A stretch of DNA of 14,635 nt from Pirellulales bacterium (GCA_030642635.1 DAOWNK010000056.1:1-14635); one strand, 5' to 3'; positions 7,669 to 14,374 are shown, counted from the stretch's first letter. Numbers and translations: made by a program. Notes: generated by a model not told the origin, from the letters alone.

Positions 7669-7758
7669 ATTTAGCCTCGGGTGAATACACCCGGGGCATA
7701 CACCCGGGGCATAAATATCAACCACATTTCCCCGCCGTGTATTCACGGCGGGCTAAAT
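7669..7758. repeat. Palindromic repeat block with TTTAGCC/GGCTAAA ends, upstream of the SMP-30 gene
   Basis: This 90-bp block lies between the RND pump and the SMP-30-like gene. The left part has the hairpin CGGGTG-AATA-CACCCG and the right part has CCGTG-TATT-CACGG flanked by GC-rich sequence. The two parts are imperfect inverted copies of each other, ending in ATTTAGCC and GGCTAAAT. Inside it, ATACACCCGGGGC is repeated perfectly in tandem (7685-7697 and 7698-7710). It may end RND-operon transcripts. The rest of the 7613-7798 gap holds no gene that I can see. Confidence 0.8.
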
Positions 7759-7798
7759 GTAACGTGTCACACCCCCCCCAATTAAAGGCAATCCTCCC

Positions 7799-8755
7799 AT
7801 GAAACTTACCGCCATACTGCTTGCTGTTTGCACGACCGCCTTGGCAGAAAAACACGCCGATCTGCCGCCTTCCCACTCGATCGCACCGGAACTGGTCGCC
7901 ACGGGATTCGAGTTCGCCGAGGGGCCGGTACTGGATGCAGCCGGAAACCTCTTCGTGGTCAACTACCGCTACAAAGGCGCCATCGGCCGGATCACGCCCG
8001 ACGGGACCGCCGGTATCTTCTGCGACTTGGAAAAAATCGCACCGGTCGAAGGACGCGAACCTACGGCCAACGGACTTAAACTCGACGGACAGAATCGGCT
8101 GATCGTCGCCGACTCCGGCGCAGGCCGGCTGCTGCGTGTCGACGCCGACGGCAGTGGTGTGGAAGTGCTTGCCGACCGCTGTGAAGGAAAACGCTTTAAC
8201 AGCATAAACGACGTGGCGCTGGACCGCTCGGGCAATATATACTTCACCGATCCGGGCGGCTCGAGCGTGAAGAACCCCGTCGGCTCGGTGTATCGTTACG
8301 ACATCGGCACGACCAAAGTCTCGCGTCTGGCCGGCGACATGGCGTTCCCGAACGGCCTGGCTGTTACACCGGATCAGAAACACCTTTGCGTGGCGGAAAG
8401 CCAACGGTATCGAGTGTTCATCTTCGACCTGGCCGACGACGGAACGGTTGAAAACCGCCGGGTGCTGCTCGACTTTCCCACCGAAACCCGGGGTGAGATA
8501 ATCGGCGGGCTAACCTCGCCGGACGGCATGATCTTCGACGACGCCGGGCGACTATACGTCGCCATGTGGACCGGCGGGGTGGTCAACGTGGTCGAGGTCC
8601 CCTCCGGTGAGCTTATCCGACAATACGACGCCGGCGGCGATCGAGCAACCAACTGCCACTTTCACGGCGGATACCTATACACCACCGTCGCCGCCAAGGA
8701 GGCCGTGTTCCGGCTGAAGCTCGGAGTAGAAGGGTTCGACTATCACGGACGATAA
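7799..8755 (+). CDS. Secreted SMP-30/gluconolactonase-family protein
   Basis: The 318-residue product begins with a short signal peptide (MKLTAILLAVCTTALA, cleavage near residue 16). A six-bladed beta-propeller of SMP-30/gluconolactonase/LRE type follows. The metal-site residues of the family are all present by my alignment: Glu41 (in AEGPVLD), Asn185 (in FPNGLAV) and Asp242 (in SPDGMIF). Asn137 (in INDVALD) matches the substrate-site Asn. Members hydrolyse sugar lactones or related esters using a divalent metal, and export here points to periplasmic or extracellular sugar metabolism. The exact substrate is not predictable. AAGG at 7785-7788 is a weak ribosome site. The gene stands alone between two related palindromic repeat blocks, so it is probably its own transcription unit. 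Confidence 0.92.
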   Translation: MKLTAILLAVCTTALAEKHADLPPSHSIAPELVATGFEFAEGPVLDAAGNLFVVNYRYKGAIGRITPDGTAGIFCDLEKIAPVEGREPTANGLKLDGQNRLIVADSGAGRLLRVDADGSGVEVLADRCEGKRFNSINDVALDRSGNIYFTDPGGSSVKNPVGSVYRYDIGTTKVSRLAGDMAFPNGLAVTPDQKHLCVAESQRYRVFIFDLADDGTVENRRVLLDFPTETRGEIIGGLTSPDGMIFDDAGRLYVAMWTGGVVNVVEVPSGELIRQYDAGGDRATNCHFHGGYLYTTVAAKEAVFRLKLGVEGFDYHGR

Positions 8756-8758
8756 GTA

Positions 8759-8823
8759 GTTTAGCCGCCGCGTCTACGCGGCGTGCTTACCCGGCGTGTT
8801 TGTAGCGAGCCGCCGGGCTAAAC
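8759..8823. repeat. Palindromic repeat block and likely bidirectional terminator
   Basis: The block is bounded by GTTTAGCC and GGCTAAAC and fills the gap between the convergent SMP-30-like and DUF11 genes. It holds two perfect 7-bp hairpins: CGCCGCG-TCTA-CGCGGCG (8766-8783), and CCCGGCG (8790-8796) with CGCCGGG (8811-8817). Its ends match the block upstream of the SMP-30 gene. The hairpins could end transcription from both sides, though no T-run follows. Confidence 0.75.
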
Positions 8824-8825
8824 TT

Positions 8826-11144
8826 CTACCGATAGAAGTGCGTCGTCTCTTCGCTGACCAGCCGGGTTCCCAGCGGCTTGCAGTGCACCTCGGCGCGGAA
8901 GATGTGATTTCCGTCTGCTTCGGCCTTGGCACGAATTTTCAGCACCCGTTCACCTCCGGCGGCCACCGAAGTAATCGGGCTGAAGACCACCTGGCCCGGC
9001 GCTATGCGGTGCCGTGCGCCGTCGGCCGATGTCGGTTCTACGCCGCGCGAGAAGTAGACGAATACCTGGACCTCGGAGGCTGCCTTGCTGCCGCGGTTGC
9101 GGATGTGCAACTCGTAGACCGCCTCGCCGCCGACCGGCACCGGACCGGTCGGATCCTGCACGTCCAGGACGAGATCGGCTATGGCCTCTACCCGAGTGGT
9201 CGCACCGGCGGCCGCGTTCAACTCGCCGTCGGCCGTGGCGACCATGTCCACATGAACGGCGCCCGGCAGGCCGAGGCTGCACTTGATTTCAAAGTTGTTC
9301 TCGTTGCCCGGCTCCAGGCGGTCGATTGTCCACTGCAAGTTGTTTCCGTCCGTTTTCAGCCGGTTGGTTTCGATTCCGGATATGTATTTCATACCGGCCG
9401 GCAGGTTTACCGAGAGCCTAACGTTCTCGGCTGGAGCAGTTCCCGGGTTGCGAACGCAAAAGCTGTACGTAGCCACTGCGCCGACGTATTGCACCTTCGG
9501 TCCTGCCGCCTCGACCTGCAGATCGGCACGACGAACCACAACCCGTTCGGACAGATCGGCGTGTACGCCGCCGTCGCCTCGGACATCGACGCGGATCGTC
9601 ATTTCGCCGACCTGCCCGGCGGTCAACTCCACCTCGACGGACTTTTCTCCTCCTGCGGCAATGTCCCCAAGGTTACGTGAGATCGGCCGGTTGCCTACAC
9701 CTCCGATTTGCACCAACCGGACGATGACGTTTTCTGCACAACCGTTGCCGGTATTGGCAAGATTCAGTTTGTAGGTCCCCTTTTCGCCGTAAAGTACGTC
9801 TCGCGGCCCTTCCAGTGCGATCGCCAGTTTCGGCTCCTGCACCTCGATCGACACATGGGAGGCCGTCGGTTTGTATTGATATCGCACGGCCAGATCGAAC
9901 GGCCGGCTTTCTCGCGGCACGATCCTAAGTGTCATGTGCTGACTGACTTTCGCCGGAAGATTCCCAACACTCCACTGCAACAGTCGGGCGTCACGGCCTT
10001 GATCGATCAATTCAGTCGCTCCGGTACTCGTCTGTGTACCGAGCACCTCGGCCCAATCCGGAAGATCGACCAGTACGACCACCTCGTCGGCCGCCGCACG
10101 GCCGGAATTCTGGATTGTTACGGCGTATTTCGATTCCTTGCCGACGGCAATTTGTCGCGGTCCGGTAGTCTCGATACCGAGCATCGGACCATTGGCCGTA
10201 AACAGCGATTTTTTACCCTGCACGGCCGGTGGTTTCGGCTTCACCGCCGAGGCGGCGTTCCGCATCGGATTTAGCGCCGCAGTGATCGGCTCGATTGCTC
10301 GCGTCGGTTTTGCAGCCGGCGTCGGCTTGTCGGTTTTTTGTGGTGAGGCGGTCTCCGCTGTAGCCTCTACGGTTTTTTGCGGCGCAACAGTATCCGCCGT
10401 GTCCACTGCTTTCTTCGACCGGACGGCCGGCGTGGGACGCTGAACCGTCGAGGGTTGCTTGCTCCTCTGGAAAACTTCCGCCGAACGTTCCGTTGCAGCG
10501 GTCGGCCGTCGTGATGCTGCCTTCTGAACCTCCCGATTGTCCGTCGCAAACGCCGATTGACGAAACGCCGCAAGACGTTCGTGCAAGGGACGGATAATTG
10601 GAGCACTGCCCGATGAAGATGAACCGGACACGACGGTCGAGCGAGCCGCCGAGTTTGTCGTCCCGGCGGTCTGCGAGGAACGACGCGGTGCGACCGTCAT
10701 CGAGCCGGCCGACTTTTCGGAATATGATTTCTTGGAATATACGACCATCTTCGAGCGGGTCGGCATCTTTATCTTTGGGCGTGTGTCCATTCTCGATGAA
10801 GCGTTCAAAATACTTCCGGCCCTGGCCGAAGTGGAACGGACCTGTCCGTGTTGTTGCCGAGATTGTGCCACGGCTGTTTCAGCCGTGCTGGATTCCCGGT
10901 CTTCCTTGCCGCCGGGCAGAATCTTTCCCAACACAGTCCGCCCGATATCGTCGACCCTCCGGCCAATATTATCGACCGTGCGTCCCAGGCCGTCTCCAAG
11001 ACCGCCGAGTTGATCGGCAAGCGATTTCTTCTGCTTCGACCGCGACGGCATCCCGATTGAAGAATGCGACGATTGGGCCATAACGGTGCCAGACGAGACG
11101 ACTCCGACCGCCAAAACTGCCGCTGCCAACCTTTTAATCAACAT
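8826..11144 (-). CDS. Secreted protein with four DUF11-like repeat domains
   Basis: From the ATG at 11144 the protein has 772 residues. That start gives a clean signal peptide (MLIKRLAAAVLAVGVVSSGTVMA) and a GGGGA ribosome site 6 bases upstream; upstream in-frame codons add 84 residues lacking those features. Residues 47-75 form a Gly-rich amphipathic repeat (GLGRTVDNIGRRVDDIGRT). A long Ser/Thr/Lys/Pro-rich, low-complexity stretch follows to about 310. Four Ig-like DUF11/CARDB-type domains then begin near residues 315, 435, 535 and 650, each with a pattern like GPKVQYVGAVATYSFCVRNPG. Such domains are common in large planctomycete surface proteins and are thought to be structural or adhesive; that role is inferred. 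Residues near 87-94 (STAETAVA) come from a palindrome in the DNA. No C-terminal anchor or sorting signal is visible. Confidence 0.88.
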   Translation of the reverse strand: MLIKRLAAAVLAVGVVSSGTVMAQSSHSSIGMPSRSKQKKSLADQLGGLGDGLGRTVDNIGRRVDDIGRTVLGKILPGGKEDRESSTAETAVAQSRQQHGQVRSTSARAGSILNASSRMDTRPKIKMPTRSKMVVYSKKSYSEKSAGSMTVAPRRSSQTAGTTNSAARSTVVSGSSSSGSAPIIRPLHERLAAFRQSAFATDNREVQKAASRRPTAATERSAEVFQRSKQPSTVQRPTPAVRSKKAVDTADTVAPQKTVEATAETASPQKTDKPTPAAKPTRAIEPITAALNPMRNAASAVKPKPPAVQGKKSLFTANGPMLGIETTGPRQIAVGKESKYAVTIQNSGRAAADEVVVLVDLPDWAEVLGTQTSTGATELIDQGRDARLLQWSVGNLPAKVSQHMTLRIVPRESRPFDLAVRYQYKPTASHVSIEVQEPKLAIALEGPRDVLYGEKGTYKLNLANTGNGCAENVIVRLVQIGGVGNRPISRNLGDIAAGGEKSVEVELTAGQVGEMTIRVDVRGDGGVHADLSERVVVRRADLQVEAAGPKVQYVGAVATYSFCVRNPGTAPAENVRLSVNLPAGMKYISGIETNRLKTDGNNLQWTIDRLEPGNENNFEIKCSLGLPGAVHVDMVATADGELNAAAGATTRVEAIADLVLDVQDPTGPVPVGGEAVYELHIRNRGSKAASEVQVFVYFSRGVEPTSADGARHRIAPGQVVFSPITSVAAGGERVLKIRAKAEADGNHIFRAEVHCKPLGTRLVSEETTHFYR
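10869..10887. repeat. Perfect palindrome inside the DUF11-protein coding region
   Basis: CACGGCTG-TTT-CAGCCGTG is a perfect 8-bp stem with a 3-base loop. It lies in the low-complexity linker after the signal peptide and reads in frame as STAETAVA. It looks like a third family of short palindromic repeats in this window, tolerated because the linker is unstructured. Confidence 0.6.
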
Positions 11145-11250
11145 GATATTCCCCGCATATGGGTGGTGATAAAACCGTAGAGCAACGCATAACGTCATTA
11201 CGCAGTATCGGACCATGCGCTTTTGACGGTTTAGCGAACTTTTCGGAATT

Positions 11251-11266
11251 GTCCGATAATTCGGAC
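11251..11266. promoter_or_regulatory. Short inverted repeat upstream of the DUF11 gene
   Basis: GTCCGA-TAAT-TCGGAC is a perfect 6-bp inverted repeat about 110 bases upstream of the DUF11-protein start, and TTCGGAATT adjoins it. It could be a dimeric regulator's site or a hairpin. I see no convincing promoter hexamers around it. The rest of 11145-11373 holds no gene except the tRNA-like scrap. Confidence 0.3.
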
Positions 11267-11320
11267 TGCGGGAACGCGGAGAAATGAAAGGATGCGGGGA
11301 TTTAGGCAATCTGTGAAGAG

Positions 11321-11342
11321 TAGCGGCGCAGGGACTCGAACT
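11321..11342 (-). other. tRNA 3'-end-like fragment (possible att-site remnant)
   Basis: Read on the minus strand, this stretch has a T-loop-like GTTCGAGTC followed by CCTGCGCCGCTA, which resembles the 3' T-arm and acceptor strand of a tRNA. The bases before TTCGAGT do not pair as a T-stem, and no anticodon arm or 5' acceptor strand is found upstream. It is therefore not a tRNA gene. Such 3' fragments are left at one border when an element integrates into a tRNA gene. Chance resemblance is quite possible. Confidence 0.25.
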
Positions 11343-11373
11343 ACCACTGGAATCATCAAACGTTTTGCTTACT

Positions 11374-11657
11374 TCACGCGCCGTGGAAGCTGACACCCAT
11401 GGCGTATTCGAGTCGGGCTATGGCGGAACGCAGTGCGTATACGGTTTCGAAGTAGCGCTGTTCAGCTACGGTCATGGCAGTTTGGGCGTCCACAACGTCA
11501 GTGGGGCTGTCCTCGCCTTGCATAAATTTGTTCATCACGATTCGCAGCCGTTCCTGCTGACGACCTTTGGCATAAAGTCGGCCTTTGCCACTTCGGTTGC
11601 TTCGGTTGCCTTAGCGACCCCGTCGCTGACGACTTGGATCGTGGATTCATCGAGTCC
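11374..11657 (-). pseudogene. Frameshifted C-terminal remnant of a TolC-family outer-membrane factor
   Basis: On the minus strand the end of this stretch translates to QQERLRIVMNKFMQGEDSP, then TDVVDAQTAMTVAEQRYF and ALRSAIARLEYAMGVSFHGA, then a stop. The TDVVDAQTAMTVAEQRY and ALARLEYAMG-like pattern is the C-terminal helical hairpin signature of TolC/OMF proteins. A helical segment continues upstream in a different frame (VVSDGVAKATEATEVAKADF). The frame changes by one base near 11574-11577, and the final frame hits TAA at 11613-11611. There is no start or N-terminal part, so only about the last 90 residues of a protein usually over 400 long remain. The far end fuses into the nucleotidyltransferase gene. 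TolC identity rests on motif recognition. Confidence 0.65.
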
Positions 11658-11905
11658 CGCAGCCGGACGACATCCACCGAGTGATCCAGGAACGTTTCCA
11701 AATCCTGTCTTAGCATGGCCGTAATGAACAGATCGGGCCGATCAGTCTGGAAAACCACATCGACGTCGCTCTCGGGCGTAGCCTCGTTTCGGGCGTAGGA
11801 ACCAAAGTAGCCCAGAGCGAGTAAGTGGTGCTCTCCGGCGTGTTGCTCCTTGAATGTCCGCAACAGGGCGTGCAACTCCGCAGGCTGCAATACGGTCTTG
11901 CTCAT
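11498..11905 (-). CDS. MntA-type minimal nucleotidyltransferase with chimeric C-terminus
   Basis: Residues 1-88 form a minimal nucleotidyltransferase. GS-x10-DxD is complete (Gly35-Ser36, Asp47, Asp49), and a third acidic residue, Asp78, sits in HSVDVV. Proteins of this type act as antitoxins (MntA) that AMPylate a HEPN toxin. Here the family-like sequence stops at about LRDSMNP (residue 88). The remaining 47 residues (RSKSSATGSLRQ onward) are an out-of-frame reading of the TolC remnant. A normal tail of roughly 10-15 residues is thus replaced. No HEPN partner gene is found on either side. GGTGA lies 5 bases before the ATG. The catalytic core is intact, so the product might still be active, but the module is probably decaying. 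Confidence 0.82.
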   Translation of the reverse strand: MSKTVLQPAELHALLRTFKEQHAGEHHLLALGYFGSYARNEATPESDVDVVFQTDRPDLFITAMLRQDLETFLDHSVDVVRLRDSMNPRSKSSATGSLRQPKQPKWQRPTLCQRSSAGTAANRDEQIYARRGQPH

Positions 11906-12023
11906 ATCTTCACCGTTGTCCTTTTTTTCACACGGACGATCTCGCGCTGCTCTGGAACTGTTTTCTCACGCATGCCGCCCCTTTTTGCCGCTGCTCACCA
12001 ATAGGTAGTTCTGACCCATTTTT

Positions 12024-12842
12024 TCACCTGTGCGGAAATGCAATAGAGACATCTGTTTTGAGCTTGCCTGGCGGGCGAGCGGTTGCGAAGCACAACACTC
12101 GGTCACCATATGGAATCTGTGACACGGCAATTGGGAATTCACTACCATCCGGGCAATCGTCGACCTGCGTATCCATGCGATCAGTCGGCAGAATTGAGGC
12201 AGGCAAATTCTCGGCGTTGAAGCCTGATCTGGCAAGGTAGACACCGCCGTAAATGTAGTCCGAGGATGGATTGGCTGGTGGTAACGGTACATTTGAGAAC
12301 GCTATGCTCTGTGCATAGCGAATAAATTCGTTAGTTCGCCGCTTCTTGTCAGTTGGGGGTACGGGAACGCTCCTTTGCACTGCCACGTCCTGCTGACGGA
12401 TGACGCAATCACGGACCATGAACAGAAACCACAAAGAAAGCTCGCAATCAGGGAAACGGTACGTTCCCCATGCGCGTCCTTCGTGGATTGGCTTGTTGTC
12501 CACGTCATAAGCCGTCACGTGGATTTTCTCGCTGGGAAACTCGATCGTAATATGGTCAAAGACATCAATGGCGTGCCCGGCGCGGGTCATGTTCACGTGC
12601 GGAGACAGTACCGGCCAAAAAACCAAGCGGCTTTTGTTGGTTTCTGTGAAGATGCCGAACGGGAAACGCCCCTGCTCCGTCAGAGCAAAAGTCAACGCGA
12701 CGACTCGACCGACAGATTTACCATCCTTGAGCAATTGTTGTGCGGGACGAAACCAAAGTGACGTGTCAGGTCCAACATCGTCGTACTCACGGAACAAGCG
12801 GGTAATGTCCTCGTCGGTCGGCCGTGGTTCGTTGTGTGTCAT
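12024..12842 (-). CDS. Hypothetical protein, family not recognised
   Basis: I do not recognise this 272-residue protein. It is soluble, lacks a signal peptide or membrane helices, and starts with an acidic, Pro-containing stretch (THNEPRPTDEDITRLFREYD). The middle has strand-like hydrophobic runs (SRLVFWPVL, HITIEFPSEKIHVTAYDVD). A Trp/Phe-rich patch (LSLWFLFMVRD) and a C-terminal region with DCPDGSEFPIAVSQIPYGD follow. No nuclease, kinase or DNA-binding motif stands out. ATG is placed at 12842; ATG at 12848 and GTG at 12872 are alternatives, and none has a good ribosome site. It lies in the accessory zone between the nucleotidyltransferase gene and the PEP-CTERM gene, so a role as cargo of a mobile segment is possible but unproven. 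The 11906-12023 gap before it shows no gene. Confidence 0.6.
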   Translation of the reverse strand: MTHNEPRPTDEDITRLFREYDDVGPDTSLWFRPAQQLLKDGKSVGRVVALTFALTEQGRFPFGIFTETNKSRLVFWPVLSPHVNMTRAGHAIDVFDHITIEFPSEKIHVTAYDVDNKPIHEGRAWGTYRFPDCELSLWFLFMVRDCVIRQQDVAVQRSVPVPPTDKKRRTNEFIRYAQSIAFSNVPLPPANPSSDYIYGGVYLARSGFNAENLPASILPTDRMDTQVDDCPDGSEFPIAVSQIPYGDRVLCFATARPPGKLKTDVSIAFPHR

Positions 12843-12913
12843 TTTCATCTGTTGGTTTGGCAACAGTTGCACCAGTTAATGCGGCCTTCACCTGCGGCGA
12901 TTAGCCGTCCGGT

Positions 12914-12981
12914 ATTCCGCGAACACAATACTAATTTTCATTGGTTCGGGGACAGCCGGGTTTTTGGGGGCGTAGCTTGTG
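12914..12981 (+). repeat. 68-bp direct repeat, copy A
   Basis: This copy starts ATTCCGCGAACACAATACTA and ends GGCGTAGCTTGTG. It matches copy B at 14099-14166 over the same 68 bases without gaps and with about nine differences. The core AATACTAATTTTCATTGG is identical. GGGGAC-containing repeats of this type are reminiscent of REP-like sequences linked to RAYT transposases, but no transposase is in the window. It falls in the 12843-13067 gap, which holds no gene. Confidence 0.8.
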
Positions 12982-13014
12982 AGAAACCTTGCGGAGCCTT
13001 GAGGTCGGAGCTTA

Positions 13015-13079
13015 AATAGTGAATAGCACCCTGGCTTGGACGACCAACTGGAGCCGGTAAATCCTCGCTATTCACTATT
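13015..13079. repeat. 13-bp perfect inverted repeat at the 3' end of the PEP-CTERM gene
   Basis: AATAGTGAATAGC (13015-13027) and GCTATTCACTATT (13067-13079) are perfect inverted copies around a 39-base loop. The right arm overlaps the PEP-CTERM stop codon and its last codons. It could act as a weak terminator for that gene, or mark an end of the neighbouring repeat element. There is no T-run. Confidence 0.55.
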
Positions 13080-13961
13080 CAAGTTCTGACCCCAAAGGCC
13101 CCGTCGCCAAGCGTAGGCCACCAGCAGCCCAACCGCACCCATGGCCAGCAGGATGAGGGTGGAAGGCTCAGGGATAGCGGTTAACGTTGTGTAATTGTTC
13201 TTGCGATTGAAGTAAACGCTCTGCAATTCGAGGGCACAGTCGAATCCTCCGACTATACCGCTGAAGATAGTCCTCTTGGTGAGATTGTTTATACCCGAGG
13301 ACCAGTCGTTCCACTGTACTGAGGCATCCCAGCCGCCGTATTTCCCCTTGAGCATGATGCTGTTGGGATAATCATCCACATAGAGGAGATCGACCGGAAA
13401 CCGGTTCATAGAAGAAATCGGCAGAGGAATGGCGAAAGCGCCGGATACAGTTTCCAATTCTCGGGTCACGCTGTAAGTGCCTGTAAGCGGGATAGTTGGA
13501 AAGCTGCCGTAGCTACCGTCCGTGTTATTGTGGACAGCGAAATAGGTGGTCTGGTTCTGAAGAGGCAGAGGCCCGATATTCTCCGCTGTGATAGAAATTG
13601 GGTCAAAAGTGATGGTTGCCTGTGTGTTAACAACTTCGAATGTGCCCGGCCGAATTTCGCTGATGGTTTTTGATCGAGTTGTCGGAGCAGCTGTAAAAAA
13701 GGTTAAATGGTTGTAGAGGATGGTTTGGGCGGTGGAATCGAGCGTGACATCGCCAGCCGTAAAGGCAGGAGAAGTGCCACTGAATCGTACATCTTGTATA
13801 TAAGGGTCTGCGTAGAAGATCGTTGTTCGAGTCGATATATCATCCACACCTGTAAACCGCACCACCTCGGCTCGTGCAATCCCTGACACTGCGAACAGCC
13901 ACGCTAAACAAGCGAATCTCACTCCACTCAACAGGATCGGGAACGTTAGTGTTTTGCACAT
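13068..13961 (-). CDS. PEP-CTERM-sorted secreted protein
   Basis: From the ATG at 13961 the protein has 297 residues. A GGAG ribosome site lies 9 bases upstream. That start opens a signal peptide ending VSGIARA, with cleavage near residue 31. The body is a Thr/Asn/Ser-rich, beta-strand-type domain of unknown function. The C-terminus is a classic PEP-CTERM sorting signal: Pro264-Glu265-Pro266, a hydrophobic helix (STLILLAMGAVGLLVAYA), then Trp285-Arg286-Arg287. Such proteins are processed by an exosortase and exported to the envelope or matrix. An unusually polar tail (GLWGQNLNSE) extends about 10 residues beyond the Arg pair, and part is encoded by the adjacent inverted repeat, so the original stop may have been displaced. 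The gene lies between two 68-bp direct repeats. No exosortase gene is in the window. Confidence 0.9.
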   Translation of the reverse strand: MCKTLTFPILLSGVRFACLAWLFAVSGIARAEVVRFTGVDDISTRTTIFYADPYIQDVRFSGTSPAFTAGDVTLDSTAQTILYNHLTFFTAAPTTRSKTISEIRPGTFEVVNTQATITFDPISITAENIGPLPLQNQTTYFAVHNNTDGSYGSFPTIPLTGTYSVTRELETVSGAFAIPLPISSMNRFPVDLLYVDDYPNSIMLKGKYGGWDASVQWNDWSSGINNLTKRTIFSGIVGGFDCALELQSVYFNRKNNYTTLTAIPEPSTLILLAMGAVGLLVAYAWRRGLWGQNLNSE

Positions 13962-14082
13962 TTCTCTACTCTCCATAGTTGTGGACGATGTATCATCCTG
14001 GGATTCGGGTAAAAGAGTTATTTTAGCAACAACCTCCACCGATGTCAAACACCCCAAACCCCCAATTATGTGGCATTACTGT

Positions 14083-14166
14083 ATTCCGGGGACACAGCAT
14101 TCCGGGGACGCAATACTAATTTTCATTGGTTCGGGGACGGCCTGGCTCTTGGGGGCGTGGCTTGCG
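14083..14166 (+). repeat. 68-bp direct repeat, copy B, with an extra 16-bp partial unit
   Basis: Copy B proper is 14099-14166 and matches copy A at 12914-12981. It is preceded by a tandem 16-base partial unit, ATTCCGGGGACACAGC (14083-14098), so GGGGAC recurs three times. Together with copy A it brackets the PEP-CTERM gene in direct orientation. Confidence 0.8.
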
Positions 14167-14298
14167 GCAGACGATTCTCTCTAGCTCGTCGATGAATCGG
14201 GCCACTACGAACATAAGTGCAAAACGCCAAATACACATCGACGCAATCACTGGGCCGGCAATGAGGAGGGTTAGTTTGCGGTCCAGTAGCTTTTCCAA
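14116..14298 (-). CDS. Small membrane ORF ending inside repeat copy B
   Basis: The 60-residue ORF starts MEKLLDRKLTLLIAGPVIAS, then CIWRFALMFVVARFIDELER. That gives one or two hydrophobic segments with charged flanks. The last 17 or so residues (CRKPRPQEPGRPRTNEN) are read from repeat copy B. It could be a real small membrane protein or a truncated gene whose 3' end was replaced by the repeat. I recognise no family, and the start lacks a strong ribosome site. Confidence 0.3.
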   Translation of the reverse strand: MEKLLDRKLTLLIAGPVIASMCIWRFALMFVVARFIDELERIVCRKPRPQEPGRPRTNEN

Positions 14299-14345
14299 TT
14301 GATCGCTCTCCGGCCAGGTAGCACAACACGGCCACGGAAAACGAC

Positions 14346-14374
14346 TTGACTAACCACCATATTGTACGTACAAT
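14346..14374 (+). promoter_or_regulatory. Near-consensus sigma-70-type promoter of brnT, leaderless
   Basis: TTGACT (14346-14351) and TACAAT (14369-14374) are spaced by 17 bp, each one base off consensus. Only 6 bases separate the -10 box from the ATG at 14381. Transcription should therefore begin at or very near the start codon, predicting a leaderless mRNA; no Shine-Dalgarno sequence is present. Confidence 0.7.

Noticed and set aside
7669..7758. CRISPR array
   Set aside because: The repeats are directly adjacent 13-mers and hairpins without spacers, and no cas genes are present.
8796..9680. 294-codon plus-strand open frame opposite the DUF11 gene
   Set aside because: The opposite strand encodes repeated DUF11-like domains with a signal peptide; this frame has no recognisable features.
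11144..11396. 84-residue upstream extension of the DUF11 protein
   Set aside because: The internal ATG at 11144 has a good ribosome site and opens a signal peptide; the extension would bury that signal and overlaps the TolC remnant.
11321..11400. A complete tRNA gene on the minus strand
   Set aside because: Only the 3' end resembles a tRNA; the T-stem does not pair and no anticodon stem or 5' acceptor strand can be found.
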